From Nitrospirota bacterium (GTDB lineage: Bacteria > Nitrospirota > Nitrospiria > Nitrospirales > Nitrospiraceae), in the NCBI GenBank assembly GCA_030682135.1, contig JAUXQT010000006.1, positions 1 through 35,864 on the forward strand: a stretch of DNA of 35,864 nucleotides, written 5' to 3'. A program made the position numbers and the translations under genes. The notes beneath the pieces are model-generated. The model had not been told where the DNA came from. It was given only the letters and a program-made list of their open reading frames with translations, and searched no databases. Positions 22,963 to 31,758 of this stretch are shown piece after piece. Positions within the stretch are counted from its first letter, which is position 1; each line of letters opens with the position of its first letter.

Positions 22963-24045
22963 GGCGCGTCCTGCATACTCGGGTGAAAGATTGCCCAATT
23001 GGCCGCAGGCGCCCAGCACATCACGGCCGCGGCTCTTGCGGATGAAGGCGTCAATGCCGCCATGTGTGAGTACCGCCTGAAATGCGAACACGTTCCGGTC
23101 GGTCGGCCGTCGAAAGGGATTGCCCGGAAACTCGTTAAAGGGGATCAGGTTCACCTTGCAGCGGAGCCCCTTGAGCAGTTTCACCAGGCGATGGGCATCC
23201 TCGGCGCGGTCGTTCACGCCGGCGAGCAGCACATATTCAAACGTCAGTCGTCTGGTCGGGGCGAGCGGATAACGCCGGCAGGCGGCCATGAGGGTCTTGA
23301 GCGAGGCGATTTGGCTGGCCGCCGGCATCAATTGTTGGCGTTGCTCTTCCGTTGTGCCGTTCAATGAGATGGCGAGGTTCACCCCGAGCGCTGCCACATC
23401 CTTCAACCGTGCGGCGAGTCCCGCAGTCGACACGGTAATGCGGCGCGGCGACCAGCCCAGTCCCCATGACTTGTTCGTAAGGCAATGGATGGAGGTGGAG
23501 AGCGCGTCGATATTGGCAAGGGGCTCCCCCATGCCCATGAAGACGAGGTTGGTCAGGCGTTCGGTGCCGGTCAAATGGTCTTGAGATGTCAGCACCTGAT
23601 CGACGATCTCGTGTGCCTTGAGGTTTCGCTTCAGTCCCATGGTGCCGGTGAGGCAGAAACCGCAATCCAGCATGCAGCCCACTTGGGTCGAGACGCAGAG
23701 CGTGAGTCGATCCTCGTCAGGAATGAGCACCGTTTCGATGCGGAGTGCGTCGTCCAATGTGAGCAGAAGCTTGCGCGTATGGTCGGTCGATTCAAGCACG
23801 GCGCAGTCTTGTGTGCGCGAAATCGTGGCGACCTCGGCCAGTTGTTCTCGATCGTTCTGGGAGAGATCGGTCATTTGCGCGATGCTGCGGGCGCGCCGTT
23901 GATAGAGCCAGCGGAGAATCTGACCGGTTCGGTAGCGGGGCCATCCGAATGGCTGCAGGAGCCGGTCGAGACCTTCTTCTGTCAGGGACAAGAGATTGGT
24001 CGGAGCGGGCCTCGATGGGAGGGCGTGGTTCTCATGCTGCATCAT
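22936..24045 (-). CDS. rlmN: Dual-specificity RNA methyltransferase RlmN
   Basis: It methylates C2 of A2503 in 23S rRNA and of A37 in some tRNAs by a radical SAM mechanism. The 369-residue protein has the cluster motif C124-MLD-C128-GF-C131, the SAM-binding GMGEPL, and the methyl-carrying cysteine C347 near the end (VLGACGQL). The length is normal. A second ATG at 24042 fits the ribosome-binding site (AGGGTG) slightly better. It is divergent from the slt70-like gene. Confidence 0.95.
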   Translation of the reverse strand: MMQHENHALPSRPAPTNLLSLTEEGLDRLLQPFGWPRYRTGQILRWLYQRRARSIAQMTDLSQNDREQLAEVATISRTQDCAVLESTDHTRKLLLTLDDALRIETVLIPDEDRLTLCVSTQVGCMLDCGFCLTGTMGLKRNLKAHEIVDQVLTSQDHLTGTERLTNLVFMGMGEPLANIDALSTSIHCLTNKSWGLGWSPRRITVSTAGLAARLKDVAALGVNLAISLNGTTEEQRQQLMPAASQIASLKTLMAACRRYPLAPTRRLTFEYVLLAGVNDRAEDAHRLVKLLKGLRCKVNLIPFNEFPGNPFRRPTDRNVFAFQAVLTHGGIDAFIRKSRGRDVLGACGQLGNLSPEYAGRALTQIEPRC

Positions 24046-24157
24046 GGCACCCTACCATAGCCTTAAAAAGTGGAACAAGGTAGAGGGTTCAGATAGCTCT
24101 GCTGGCAACGGGGAAAGGACGCTGTTATATATGATAGGAGTCGAGGGGAGGCCACGC

Positions 24158-26431
24158 GTGCGCAACGGTACAGATCAATTGATTATACGAAATCTATTCC
24201 TTGTCGCGAGCATTGGCCTCTGTGGGGTAGCGTTGCCCTCGGGCCAGGCATTGGCCGGCCCTGTCCCTCCGTCGGTAGTGAGTGACGGTGCAGTCTGTGA
24301 GGGGGCAGAAGAATGCTTTCATGCAGCCGCGCTGCCGAAGGAACGGCTGGGTAAGGTCCTGAACAAAGAACAAGTGGTATTGCTGAAGCTTGCGCGGCTT
24401 CAGCAGCTGATGGAGCGATTCCCTGCTACGATCTGGGCGAAGCGCGCAGGATTGTTATCCGGGGTGCTGCTTCTTGAGCGAAATCCTGCCGTAGCCATGC
24501 AGTTTCTCCGCGCGGCACAGCGAGACGTCCCGCTGTTAGACGACTATATCCGACTATGGATCGGAGAGGCGTTGCTGAATCTTGGAGACGCCAAACCCGC
24601 CGCAGCGATGTTCGAAACCCTTTCCCAGACGGCACCGGATTCGCCGTTGTTGGTGAAGGCCGCCTATCGGGCCGGTGAAGCGTGGTATCAAGCCTCGAGT
24701 TGCCACGAAGCGACGGTTTGGATTGCCAAGGCGGTGACGATGAGCGTGAAGGAATTGGAGACTCCCCAGGCGTTGCTTCGGCAAGGCGCGTGTCAGCTGC
24801 GAGAAAATAATATCGCCGAAGGCCGTGAAACCCTTATGCAGTTGTGGACCAGGTTTGCGGCCAGTGGAGAAGCGAAAGAGGCGGAGGCGCTGCTGGCGTC
24901 GAATCTTGGTGGCGAGCCCTGGGTCGTTCAGTCGAACGAGCGGCTCGCTCGGGCGCAGGTGTATCTTGGGCAAGCGTTTCATGCCGAGGCGATCGAGGAA
25001 CTTCGAAAGTTTCTTGCGGCTGACCCACAGTCGCCGCGGCGCACCGAGGCGAAGCTGAAGCTTGGGATCGCACAGGTTCGGCTGAAGCAGTACGACCAAG
25101 CCCGAGAGACGTTTCGTGCGCTGGTGAAAGACGGCGCGGCTGAATCGTCCGAAGCCTCCGTATGGCTCGCACGCGTCTATCTTCGTCAAGGCCAGGGTGA
25201 CAAATTGCTCGATCTTGCGCGAACCATGGCAGCATCGTTGTCCGCAGAGCAGAAAGGCCAGATCACGCTTTTCGCCGGCATATGGCTGGAAGATCAGGGC
25301 CGTTTCGATGACGCGATCGCGAGGTTTCGGCAGGTGGCAAAGACCGGCGAGCCGGCGTCTCAGCGGGCCGAGGGGCAGTGGCGTGTAGGCTGGGGGTATT
25401 ACCGGATGGCGCGTTATCGTGAGGCGTCCGACCAGTTGCATGTGCTCGTGGATCAGCACGACGGTGACTTCGAGCCGCAGGCGCTCTATTGGATGGGGCG
25501 GGCGGCTGAACTGAGCCAGCAGCCTCAGGCTCACGATGTCTATGTGAGGCTCTGTCAACGATACGTCTATACCTATTATTGCCAACTGGCTCGCGAGCGG
25601 ATCGATATGCCGTTGCCGGAGTCTCCTACCGCAGAACCAGTCTCGCCAGCCGTTCCGGAAGACGGCGGCATATCTGGAGGTGGTGAGGCTGCACGTTCGG
25701 TGTCTGCCAGGGCAGAAATCGAGCAGCAGCCTGCCTATCGACGCGCCATCGAGCTGAAGACGTTGGGGTTGGATTCGGATGCCGCGCGAGAATTGGCGGG
25801 ATTGACGGATCGCTATAGCCGAGATCCTGACCTTCTCATGGTGCTATCGACATTGTTGAACGAGGCTGGTGCCTATCACCATGCCCTTAGGCTCGCGCGG
25901 GCCCGGTTTCGGGATAAGCTGGAGCGGACCGGAGGCGCTGTCGATCCATCGCTGTGGCAGGTGGCCTATCCGACAGGTCTTCTGCCTACGATCAAAGGGC
26001 AGGGGGCCAAAGGCGTCGATCCCTATCTGGTGGCGGCGATCATACGAGAGGAGAGTCAGTACGATTGGCGCGCGGTATCGCGGGTTGGCGCGATTGGGTT
26101 GATGCAGGTGATGCCGGGTACGGCAAATGCTGTTGCCCAGCGACTAGGGCTTCCCTCAGTTGGACGGGATGACCTCTTTGACCAAGAAACGAATATTCGC
26201 CTTGGTGTTCGTTACGTCGAACAACTGCTCGACCAGTTCTCCGGGAACGTGGCCTATACGATTGCCTCATACAATGCCGGGCCGATCGCGGTTGGGAATT
26301 GGATTGCGCTGCACCGTGGGCGAAGTCAGGATGAATTCGTTGAATTGATCCCCTATCAGGAGACGCGGCAATATGTGAAGCGTGTCCTGCGGAGTTATCG
26401 CGAATATGCCCGGCTGGGCAGGGCTTCCTAG
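24158..26431 (+). CDS. Slt70-like soluble lytic transglycosylase with TPR superhelix
   Basis: The 757-residue exported protein starts with GTG at 24158, 7 bases after GGGGAGG. The open frame back to 23996 overlaps rlmN and is not real. After the signal peptide (LFLVASIGLCGVALPSGQALAGP), about 550 residues form helical pairs typical of Slt70 and TPR solenoids (for example ARVYLRQGQGDKLLDLARTM). A Ser/Pro/Glu-rich linker lies at about residues 486-515. The C-terminal SLT domain carries the catalytic glutamate E632 (IREESQYDWRAVS), GLMQVMPGTA and SYNAGP. It cuts peptidoglycan in the periplasm. Confidence 0.92.
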   Translation: MRNGTDQLIIRNLFLVASIGLCGVALPSGQALAGPVPPSVVSDGAVCEGAEECFHAAALPKERLGKVLNKEQVVLLKLARLQQLMERFPATIWAKRAGLLSGVLLLERNPAVAMQFLRAAQRDVPLLDDYIRLWIGEALLNLGDAKPAAAMFETLSQTAPDSPLLVKAAYRAGEAWYQASSCHEATVWIAKAVTMSVKELETPQALLRQGACQLRENNIAEGRETLMQLWTRFAASGEAKEAEALLASNLGGEPWVVQSNERLARAQVYLGQAFHAEAIEELRKFLAADPQSPRRTEAKLKLGIAQVRLKQYDQARETFRALVKDGAAESSEASVWLARVYLRQGQGDKLLDLARTMAASLSAEQKGQITLFAGIWLEDQGRFDDAIARFRQVAKTGEPASQRAEGQWRVGWGYYRMARYREASDQLHVLVDQHDGDFEPQALYWMGRAAELSQQPQAHDVYVRLCQRYVYTYYCQLARERIDMPLPESPTAEPVSPAVPEDGGISGGGEAARSVSARAEIEQQPAYRRAIELKTLGLDSDAARELAGLTDRYSRDPDLLMVLSTLLNEAGAYHHALRLARARFRDKLERTGGAVDPSLWQVAYPTGLLPTIKGQGAKGVDPYLVAAIIREESQYDWRAVSRVGAIGLMQVMPGTANAVAQRLGLPSVGRDDLFDQETNIRLGVRYVEQLLDQFSGNVAYTIASYNAGPIAVGNWIALHRGRSQDEFVELIPYQETRQYVKRVLRSYREYARLGRAS

Positions 26432-26441
26432 TGGCCGTTTC

Positions 26442-26470
26442 TTGACAAGATTTAGACAAGTTTCTATAGT
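26442..26470 (+). promoter_or_regulatory. Strong sigma-70 promoter for zapB-like/zapA
   Basis: TTGACA (26442-26447), a 17-base spacer and TATAGT (26465-26470): 11 of 12 consensus bases. Transcription should start near 26477, leaving a leader of about 39 bases with AAGGAGAGG before the ATG. Confidence 0.8.
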
Positions 26471-26515
26471 GCGCCACAACCTGTAGGGGCTACTTTTAAG
26501 GAGAGGACTGAGGGA

Positions 26516-26779
26516 ATGGCACTCGATCGATTGGACGCGCTTGAAGACCGTATTAAAGACCTTGTGAAGCTAATCCAGGAATTGAAGAAAAAAAATGCGG
26601 CTGCTGAAGAAGAGTTAAAAGTTGTTCGGCAGCGACTTGCGGAGAAGGATGATTCGAATCGGCGCTGGGAGCAAGAGCGTATCGATATCAAGTCCCGTAT
26701 CGAAAAAGTCCTCGGCGACGTTGAGTTGTTGGAGTGCTTTGAAGAACGCAAGGAGGTGGCCCTTGACGAAGACCATTGA
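26516..26779 (+). CDS. zapB: Short coiled-coil protein, ZapB-like
   Basis: The 87-residue chain is almost one continuous coiled coil (LDALEDRIKDLVKLIQELKK and EEELKVVRQRLAEKD), the size and form of ZapB, which links ZapA rings to the chromosome terminus. Sequence similarity in such chains is weak; the assignment rests on the overlap with zapA. The ribosome-binding site and most of its end are shared with zapA, which starts 17 bases before its stop, suggesting coupled translation and matched amounts. Confidence 0.75.
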   Translation: MALDRLDALEDRIKDLVKLIQELKKKNAAAEEELKVVRQRLAEKDDSNRRWEQERIDIKSRIEKVLGDVELLECFEERKEVALDEDH

Positions 26780-27059
26780 CGTGGAAATCTATGGCCAACG
26801 GTTTGCGATCCGCGGGGAGGCGGACGAGGGGTATATTCGGCGGCTCGCGAGTTTTGTCGATAGCCAGATGCGCAGTCTCGCGGAGGGAATGAATACGACG
26901 ACTCCGTCGAAGCTCGCGGTGTTGACGGCGATCAACCTGGCCCATCAGTTATTCGAAGTTGAACGGAAGCGCGCGCAGGGTGATGCGGATGTCGAGCGGC
27001 GGATGACGTCGCTCATGGAATCGATCGAGGAGCAGGTGCCAACCTCGCTCTTTCGCTAG
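26763..27059 (+). CDS. zapA: Cell-division protein ZapA
   Basis: ZapA bundles FtsZ filaments at mid-cell. The 98-residue protein begins with TTG at 26763, 6 bases after the perfect AAGGAGG (26750-26756) that lies inside the zapB-like gene. The family pattern is present: VEIYGQRFAIRGEADEGYIRRLASFVD, then the helix VLTAINLAHQLFEVE and a coiled-coil tail. The ORF that opens further upstream at 26622 is only frame extension. The 6S RNA candidate follows. Confidence 0.88.
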   Translation: MTKTIDVEIYGQRFAIRGEADEGYIRRLASFVDSQMRSLAEGMNTTTPSKLAVLTAINLAHQLFEVERKRAQGDADVERRMTSLMESIEEQVPTSLFR

Positions 27060-27267
27060 ATTCAACTTGCAAAGGGTAATCCCCTTTGTTATCGTGGATT
27101 ACGATGCTGGGATGTCGTGGAGTTGGCGGTCGGGATACAATCAGGTCATGCTCAAACCGGTTTAGTGGTCCGGGAAAATGATGCAGTCGCCGCGGAAAAG
27201 ATGTGGGTTCTTGATGCTGGTGAAGTCGAGACAAGTAGAATCTGTGCAAGGGTTCGTCCTCCTCATG

Positions 27268-27273
27268 TATAAC
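27268..27273 (+). promoter_or_regulatory. -10 element in front of the 6S RNA
   Basis: TATAAC at 27268-27273, preceded by TG; transcription would start at about 27280-27281, three bases before the first paired base of the RNA. The -35 region (GTGCAA, 27244-27249) is weak. A perfect CAAAGGG/CCCTTTG hairpin a little upstream (27070-27088) may end the zapA transcript. Confidence 0.45.
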
Positions 27274-27280
27274 CTCCTCG

Positions 27281-27433
27281 AAATGTTGGGCAAACTCACT
27301 GAGTTCTTGCTGCCATTTGGCAGTGCGGTGCATGGAGGCAGTTTTCGGCTGCTTCCCGTTCGCGCACGCGATCCTCACAATCGGATGAGGGGATGGCAGC
27401 ATAGCGGAACTTCGTGGAATTTGTCCGGCACGG
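27281..27433 (+). ncRNA. ssrS: 6S RNA (SsrS) candidate
   Basis: 6S RNA binds sigma-70 RNA polymerase by imitating an open promoter. Here a rod of about 150 bases can be folded. The closing stem is TGTTGGGCAAA (27284-27294) with TTTGTCCGGCA (27420-27430), 11 pairs with some G-T. The next stems are AGTTC/GAACT and TGCTGCCAT (27308-27316) with ATGGCAGCA (27393-27401). Beyond the open central bubble, GTGCG pairs with CGCAC and GGAGGCAG with CTGCTTCC (terminal loop). On the 3' side of the bubble CCTCA/TGAGG forms a small extra hairpin, as in E. coli 6S RNA. The place next to zapA is the classical one. No similarity search was possible. Confidence 0.65.
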
Positions 27434-27638
27434 GACGCACTCGTTTGCTCAAGCCATCAAGATCTTCATCCCCGTGGAGTCCGTTCTCGGAGTGAGTCTG
27501 TAGACCGCGTGTTGGGCGATCCTCTTCCGTTCAGCTAATCTTCCACTGCGCTCCCACATCAGGATAGAACCGTCGACCAACCTTGTATCAAGACGAGGCT
27601 GAGAAGCCGGGTGTTTCTCGTCTCGGGACTGTAGGGGG

Positions 27639-29216
27639 GTGAGTCAAATTACTACTTCAATTTTTGCCTATCTGTTGACAGGACTCGTTGGAGGACTGTT
27701 CGGAATCGGAATTTTCGAACTGATTCGTCGTGCATCTGGCGCTACGAAGAAGGCGCAGGAAGAGGAGCAAGCCCGCCAGTCTGTGCAAAATGCCCAGCGG
27801 GAGGCGGACAATATTGTCAAAGAAGCCAAACTGGAAGCGAAAGATCTTCTGTTGCAGTCGAAGTCGGAGCTTGAGAAAGAGCAGAAGGCCAAGATGGCCG
27901 AGCTTGCCGTTGTCGAAAAGCGTTTGATTCAGCGCGATGAAACCATCGAGAAACGAATCAGCGCGATCGACAAGCGAGAAAGCGATACGCAGAAGCGAGA
28001 CCTGGAGCTGGTGAAACGGGAAGAAAAGCTGACGGTGAAAGAATCGGCTTGTGCTCGAGCGGAGAAGGAGCATTGTGAGGCACTGGAACGTGTCGCAGGA
28101 ATGACATCCGACGAAGCGAAGAAGCAGCTCATCCATGAAATGGAAAGTCAGGCTCGGCTGGAGGCTGTTGGGCTTGCGAAGCGGATCTTAGAAGAGGCGC
28201 GGGAGAATGCGGAACGGGAAGCGCGCGAGATCATTACCTGCTCAATCCAGCGGGTGGTGCGTGATTACGTGTCCGAATCCACGATTTCCGTGGTCCAGAT
28301 CCCGAACGACGCGATGAAGGGGCGGATCATCGGACGGGAAGGGCGCAATATCCGCGCGATTGAAGCTGCGACGGGGATCGACTTAATCATCGATGAGACC
28401 CCTGAAGCGGTGATTATCTCCGGCTTCGATCCGTTGCGTCGGGAGATCGCCAAGGTGTCGCTCGAACGGCTCATGCATGACGGGCGCATCCATCCGACGC
28501 GGATCGAGGAGATCGTCGAGAAAGTCAAAGTCGATATCGATAAACTGATGTACGAAGAGGCCGAAAAAATCATTTTTGAGTTAGGCCTCTCTGATTTTCA
28601 TCCTGAGTTGATCAAAGTGCTTGGCCGTCTCAAGTACCGGACGAGTTATGGCCAGAATAATCTCTATCATGCGCGTGAAGCGGCCTATATCTGCGGCATC
28701 ATGGCGTCGGAGCTCGGCCTCGATGTGAAGCTGGCGAGACGAGGGGCGTTGCTCCACGATATCGGGAAAGCCGTCAGTCACGAAGAAGAGGGCCCCCATG
28801 CCATGTTGGGTGCTGAGATCGCCAAGAAGTATGGCGAGAGCGAGAAGATTATCAATGCCATCGCAGGGCACCACGAACAGGTGGAGCCGATCTGTCCGGA
28901 GTCCGTGTTGGTGGCTGCGGCCGAAGCCTTGTCTGCCGCCAGACCTGGGGCGAGACGTGAGGCCTTGGAGACTTACGTGAAGCGGCTGGAGAAGTTGGAG
29001 TCGCTTGCTACGACGATCAAAGGGGTCCAGAAAGCTTATGCCATCCAGGCGGGTCGCGAGATTCGCGTCATCGTTCGACAGGAAGACATTACCGATGCCG
29101 AGTCGTTCCAACTGTCTCGGGACTTGGCGAAGAAGATCGAGCAGGAGTTGACCTATCCAGGTACGATTCGGGTGACCGTCATACGAGAGAGCCGGTATGT
29201 GGAGTATGCCAAGTGA
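27639..29216 (+). CDS. rny: Ribonuclease Y
   Basis: RNase Y is a membrane-bound endonuclease that starts mRNA decay. The 525 residues are in the usual order: one N-terminal membrane helix (FAYLLTGLVGGLFGIGIF), a long coiled coil (about 35-205), a KH RNA-binding domain with IIGREGRNIRAIE (230-242), and the HD hydrolase domain with the H373-D374 pair (LLHDIGKAVSHEEEGPHA). It is catalytically complete. The start is GTG at 27639, partly overlapping its G-rich ribosome-binding site, which makes this start less certain. ymdB overlaps its stop by 4 bases. Confidence 0.95.
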   Translation: MSQITTSIFAYLLTGLVGGLFGIGIFELIRRASGATKKAQEEEQARQSVQNAQREADNIVKEAKLEAKDLLLQSKSELEKEQKAKMAELAVVEKRLIQRDETIEKRISAIDKRESDTQKRDLELVKREEKLTVKESACARAEKEHCEALERVAGMTSDEAKKQLIHEMESQARLEAVGLAKRILEEARENAEREAREIITCSIQRVVRDYVSESTISVVQIPNDAMKGRIIGREGRNIRAIEAATGIDLIIDETPEAVIISGFDPLRREIAKVSLERLMHDGRIHPTRIEEIVEKVKVDIDKLMYEEAEKIIFELGLSDFHPELIKVLGRLKYRTSYGQNNLYHAREAAYICGIMASELGLDVKLARRGALLHDIGKAVSHEEEGPHAMLGAEIAKKYGESEKIINAIAGHHEQVEPICPESVLVAAAEALSAARPGARREALETYVKRLEKLESLATTIKGVQKAYAIQAGREIRVIVRQEDITDAESFQLSRDLAKKIEQELTYPGTIRVTVIRESRYVEYAK

Positions 29217-29992
29217 AGGTTCTCTTCATCGGCGATATCTTTGGAGAACCCGGGCGCCGTGCTGTGGCCAGGGCCGTTCCCAGACTGGTCGCTCAGCGGC
29301 AGATTGATATTGTTATTGGTAATGGTGAAAACGCGGCCGCCGGGTTTGGCATCACGCCTGATTTGGCTGAAGAGCTATTCGATCTTGGACTTGCGGTCAT
29401 CACGACCGGGAATCATGCCTGGGACAAGAAGGAAATTCTCGACTATTTTCCCCGCGAGCCGCGCCTGCTTCGGCCTGCCAATTATCCGAGCGGTGTGCCT
29501 GGGTATGGCAGTGTGGTGGTTGAATCGGCCGGTGGGGAGCAGTTAGGCGTCATGCAGCTGATGGGGCGGGCCTATATGCCGACGTTGGATTGTCCGTTTC
29601 AGATCGCCAAAAAAGAGCTAGCCGGATTGAAGAAGCGAGTGGCTGCCGTGATTGTGGATATGCATGCAGAGGCCACATCTGAAAAAATGGCGATGGGACA
29701 TTATCTGGACGGCGAGGTCGTGGCCGTGGTCGGGACCCATACGCATGTGCAAACGGCGGACGATCAGATTTTCCCGAAGGGAACGGCCTATATGACGGAC
29801 ATCGGCATGACCGGCCCCCTCCATTCCGTGATCGGGGTAAAGAAAGAATTGGCAATCGAAAAGTTTCTGACCGGGATGCCGCGGCGCTTCGAAGTGGCCT
29901 CCGGGCCTTCCGTTTTTTGTGCGGTTCTGATCGAGCTTGATGCGCGTCTCGGGAAGGCCCTCTCGATCGAACGCATTCGCATTATTGATTAA
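29213..29992 (+). CDS. ymdB: Metallophosphoesterase YmdB (TIGR00282)
   Basis: The 259-residue protein is a calcineurin-like phosphoesterase with all metal ligands visible: GDIFGEPGR, GNGENAA, TTGNHAWD, DMHAEATSEK and GTHTHVQTAD. In Bacillus it hydrolyses 2',3'- and 3',5'-cyclic nucleotides and affects biofilm and motility choice. The rny-ymdB pair is a widespread gene order. The start is GTG at 29213, overlapping the rny stop (GTGA), so translation is coupled. Confidence 0.9.
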   Translation: MKVLFIGDIFGEPGRRAVARAVPRLVAQRQIDIVIGNGENAAAGFGITPDLAEELFDLGLAVITTGNHAWDKKEILDYFPREPRLLRPANYPSGVPGYGSVVVESAGGEQLGVMQLMGRAYMPTLDCPFQIAKKELAGLKKRVAAVIVDMHAEATSEKMAMGHYLDGEVVAVVGTHTHVQTADDQIFPKGTAYMTDIGMTGPLHSVIGVKKELAIEKFLTGMPRRFEVASGPSVFCAVLIELDARLGKALSIERIRIID

Positions 29993-30004
29993 AGGAGTCT
30001 CACC

Positions 30005-31387
30005 ACGAGCTCTCCCGGTTTCCCCGATCTCTTCTCTCCGCCCACTCCTCAGAAACAGATCTTTACGGTTTCGGAGTTGACGGGACTGCTCCGTACCTCC
30101 ATCGAAGAGCAATTCTCCGACATTTGGTTAGAAGGCGAACTGTCCAACCTTCGTGCTCCCGGGTCGGGACATGTCTATTGCACACTCAAGGACAAGGCGA
30201 GTCAAATTCGCGCGGTGCTGTTTCGGTCCAGCGCAGTGCGGCTGCGTTTCGCCTTGCAGGAAGGGATGCAGGTGATCGTGCGGGGGCGGCTCACGGTGTA
30301 CGAACCGCGTGGAGAATACCAGATTGTCCTCGATACGGTGGAGCCGAAGGGAGTCGGCGCACTCCAGCTGGCCTTTGAACAGTTGAAAGAGCGACTGGCC
30401 GAAGAGGGGTTGTTCGACCAGGACAGAAAAAAGCCGCTTCCAGCGTTTCCCCGGACAGTGGGTGTCGTCACTTCGCTGACTGGCGCAGCCATACGGGATG
30501 TTCTCGCCGTACTTCGGCGCCGCTGGCCGACGATCCAGATTCTAATCGCTCCAGTTCAAGTTCAGGGGGAGAGCGCCGGACGTCAGGTTGCCGAGGCGCT
30601 CGCTGCGTTGAACGACTGGGGCTCCGTGGACGTCATCATTGTCGGGCGGGGCGGAGGATCGATGGAGGATCTCTGGAGCTTCAACGAGGAGATTGTCGTG
30701 CGTGCCATTGCGGCTTCCCATGTGCCAGTAGTGTCGGCGGTCGGGCATGAAATCGATGTGACGTTGTCCGACTTTGTGGCTGACCTCCGTGCGCCGACAC
30801 CTTCGGCGGCAGCCGAGGCGGTCGTTCCGGTCTTGGCAGAGATTGTGGAACGATTACGAAAATTGACTGTCCGTATGGGACAGATGATGCTCCGGCATTG
30901 CGCGTTTGAGCGGCAGCGTCTCGATGCCGGCATTCGAGGGGTGACGGATGTCCGTTTTCGTCTCCAGGCAGCGGCGCAACGGACAGATGATATGGTGGAT
31001 CGGTTACGTGAGATGCTCCAGCGCCAGCTCACGTCAGGGCGGGAACGGGTGCATGAAGCACAACGGGATCTATCCGGTCTCAATCCTATTCTCGCGATCA
31101 AGCAAGGGCTAGCAACCGTTCCGCAGTTTTCACAGCGCTTAGAGGGGCAGATGGGAGTGGTCTTGACGCAACATCGTCATCGCGTCCATGCGCTGCTGGC
31201 GCAGCTCCATACGCTCAGTCCATTGGCAGTCCTTGGCCGCGGGTACAGCATCCTTCAGGCTGTACCCACCGGGAAGATTCTCCACCGAGCGAACGACGTC
31301 GAGGTTGGCCAGGAGTTGGAGGCTCAATTGGCAAGTGGGCGACTGAGTTGCAAGGTCACGCGGGTATTCGACGATTCCGCAGTTTGA
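30005..31387 (+). CDS. xseA: Exodeoxyribonuclease VII large subunit, apparent ACG start
   Basis: ExoVII degrades single-stranded DNA. The 460-residue chain has the OB-fold N-terminal domain beginning IFTVSELTGLLRTSIEEQF, the catalytic XseA core (GGGSMEDLWSFNEE, SAVGHEIDVTLSDFVADLRAPTPSAAAE) and the long coiled coil to the end. The N-terminal domain must begin before the first ATG/GTG/TTG in frame (TTG 30077, which would cut the family motif). The only start placed properly behind a ribosome-binding site (AAAGGAG, 29991-29997) is ACG at 30005, giving MSSPGFPDLFSP. An upstream stop at 29990 excludes longer forms. It follows ymdB closely. Confidence 0.88.
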   Translation, partial: TSSPGFPDLFSPPTPQKQIFTVSELTGLLRTSIEEQFSDIWLEGELSNLRAPGSGHVYCTLKDKASQIRAVLFRSSAVRLRFALQEGMQVIVRGRLTVYEPRGEYQIVLDTVEPKGVGALQLAFEQLKERLAEEGLFDQDRKKPLPAFPRTVGVVTSLTGAAIRDVLAVLRRRWPTIQILIAPVQVQGESAGRQVAEALAALNDWGSVDVIIVGRGGGSMEDLWSFNEEIVVRAIAASHVPVVSAVGHEIDVTLSDFVADLRAPTPSAAAEAVVPVLAEIVERLRKLTVRMGQMMLRHCAFERQRLDAGIRGVTDVRFRLQAAAQRTDDMVDRLREMLQRQLTSGRERVHEAQRDLSGLNPILAIKQGLATVPQFSQRLEGQMGVVLTQHRHRVHALLAQLHTLSPLAVLGRGYSILQAVPTGKILHRANDVEVGQELEAQLASGRLSCKVTRVFDDSAV

Positions 31388-31448
31388 AATGGCAAGGTGG
31401 TCGAGTATAATGACTCTCCGCATCTGTAAATGAAAAGCGAGGCATACT

Positions 31449-31697
31449 GTGGCAGCGGTAAAGTTTGAACAGGCAATGGCGCGGTTGGAAGCCATTGTCG
31501 GTGAGCTAGAGAAAAGCGATCTTCCCTTGGACGAATCGCTCAGGATCTTCGAGGAGGGCATTCGCCTCTCCAAGAATTGCCTCAAGATTCTGGAAGAAGC
31601 CGAACATAAAGTAGAAGTGCTTGTGCAAGATAAGAATGGCAGGAAACGAATCCACGCCTTCTCCCCAGACGACGAAACCGATGAGCCGTCCTCCTAG
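31449..31697 (+). CDS. xseB: Exodeoxyribonuclease VII small subunit
   Basis: The 82-residue helical protein binds the XseA coiled coil. It shows the family signature FEQAMARLEAIVGELEKSDLPLDESLRIFEEG and the last helix LKILEEAEHKVEVL. It starts with GTG at 31449 (GCGAGG upstream). It follows xseA after 61 bases. Confidence 0.93.
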   Translation: MAAVKFEQAMARLEAIVGELEKSDLPLDESLRIFEEGIRLSKNCLKILEEAEHKVEVLVQDKNGRKRIHAFSPDDETDEPSS

Positions 31698-31758
31698 GTT
31701 CCCTGGCAGGGGCTTCTCTATCCGCCTCCATTCTGTCGTATTGCTTCCATAAGTGACT

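Noticed and set aside
24554-25585. Open frame of 343 codons on the minus strand inside the slt70-like gene
   Set aside because: It is antisense to a well-supported gene, has an Arg/Leu/His-rich composition typical of a shadow frame, and has no ribosome-binding site.
28581-29111. 176-codon minus-strand frame within rny
   Set aside because: Antisense shadow of the strongly conserved HD domain region.
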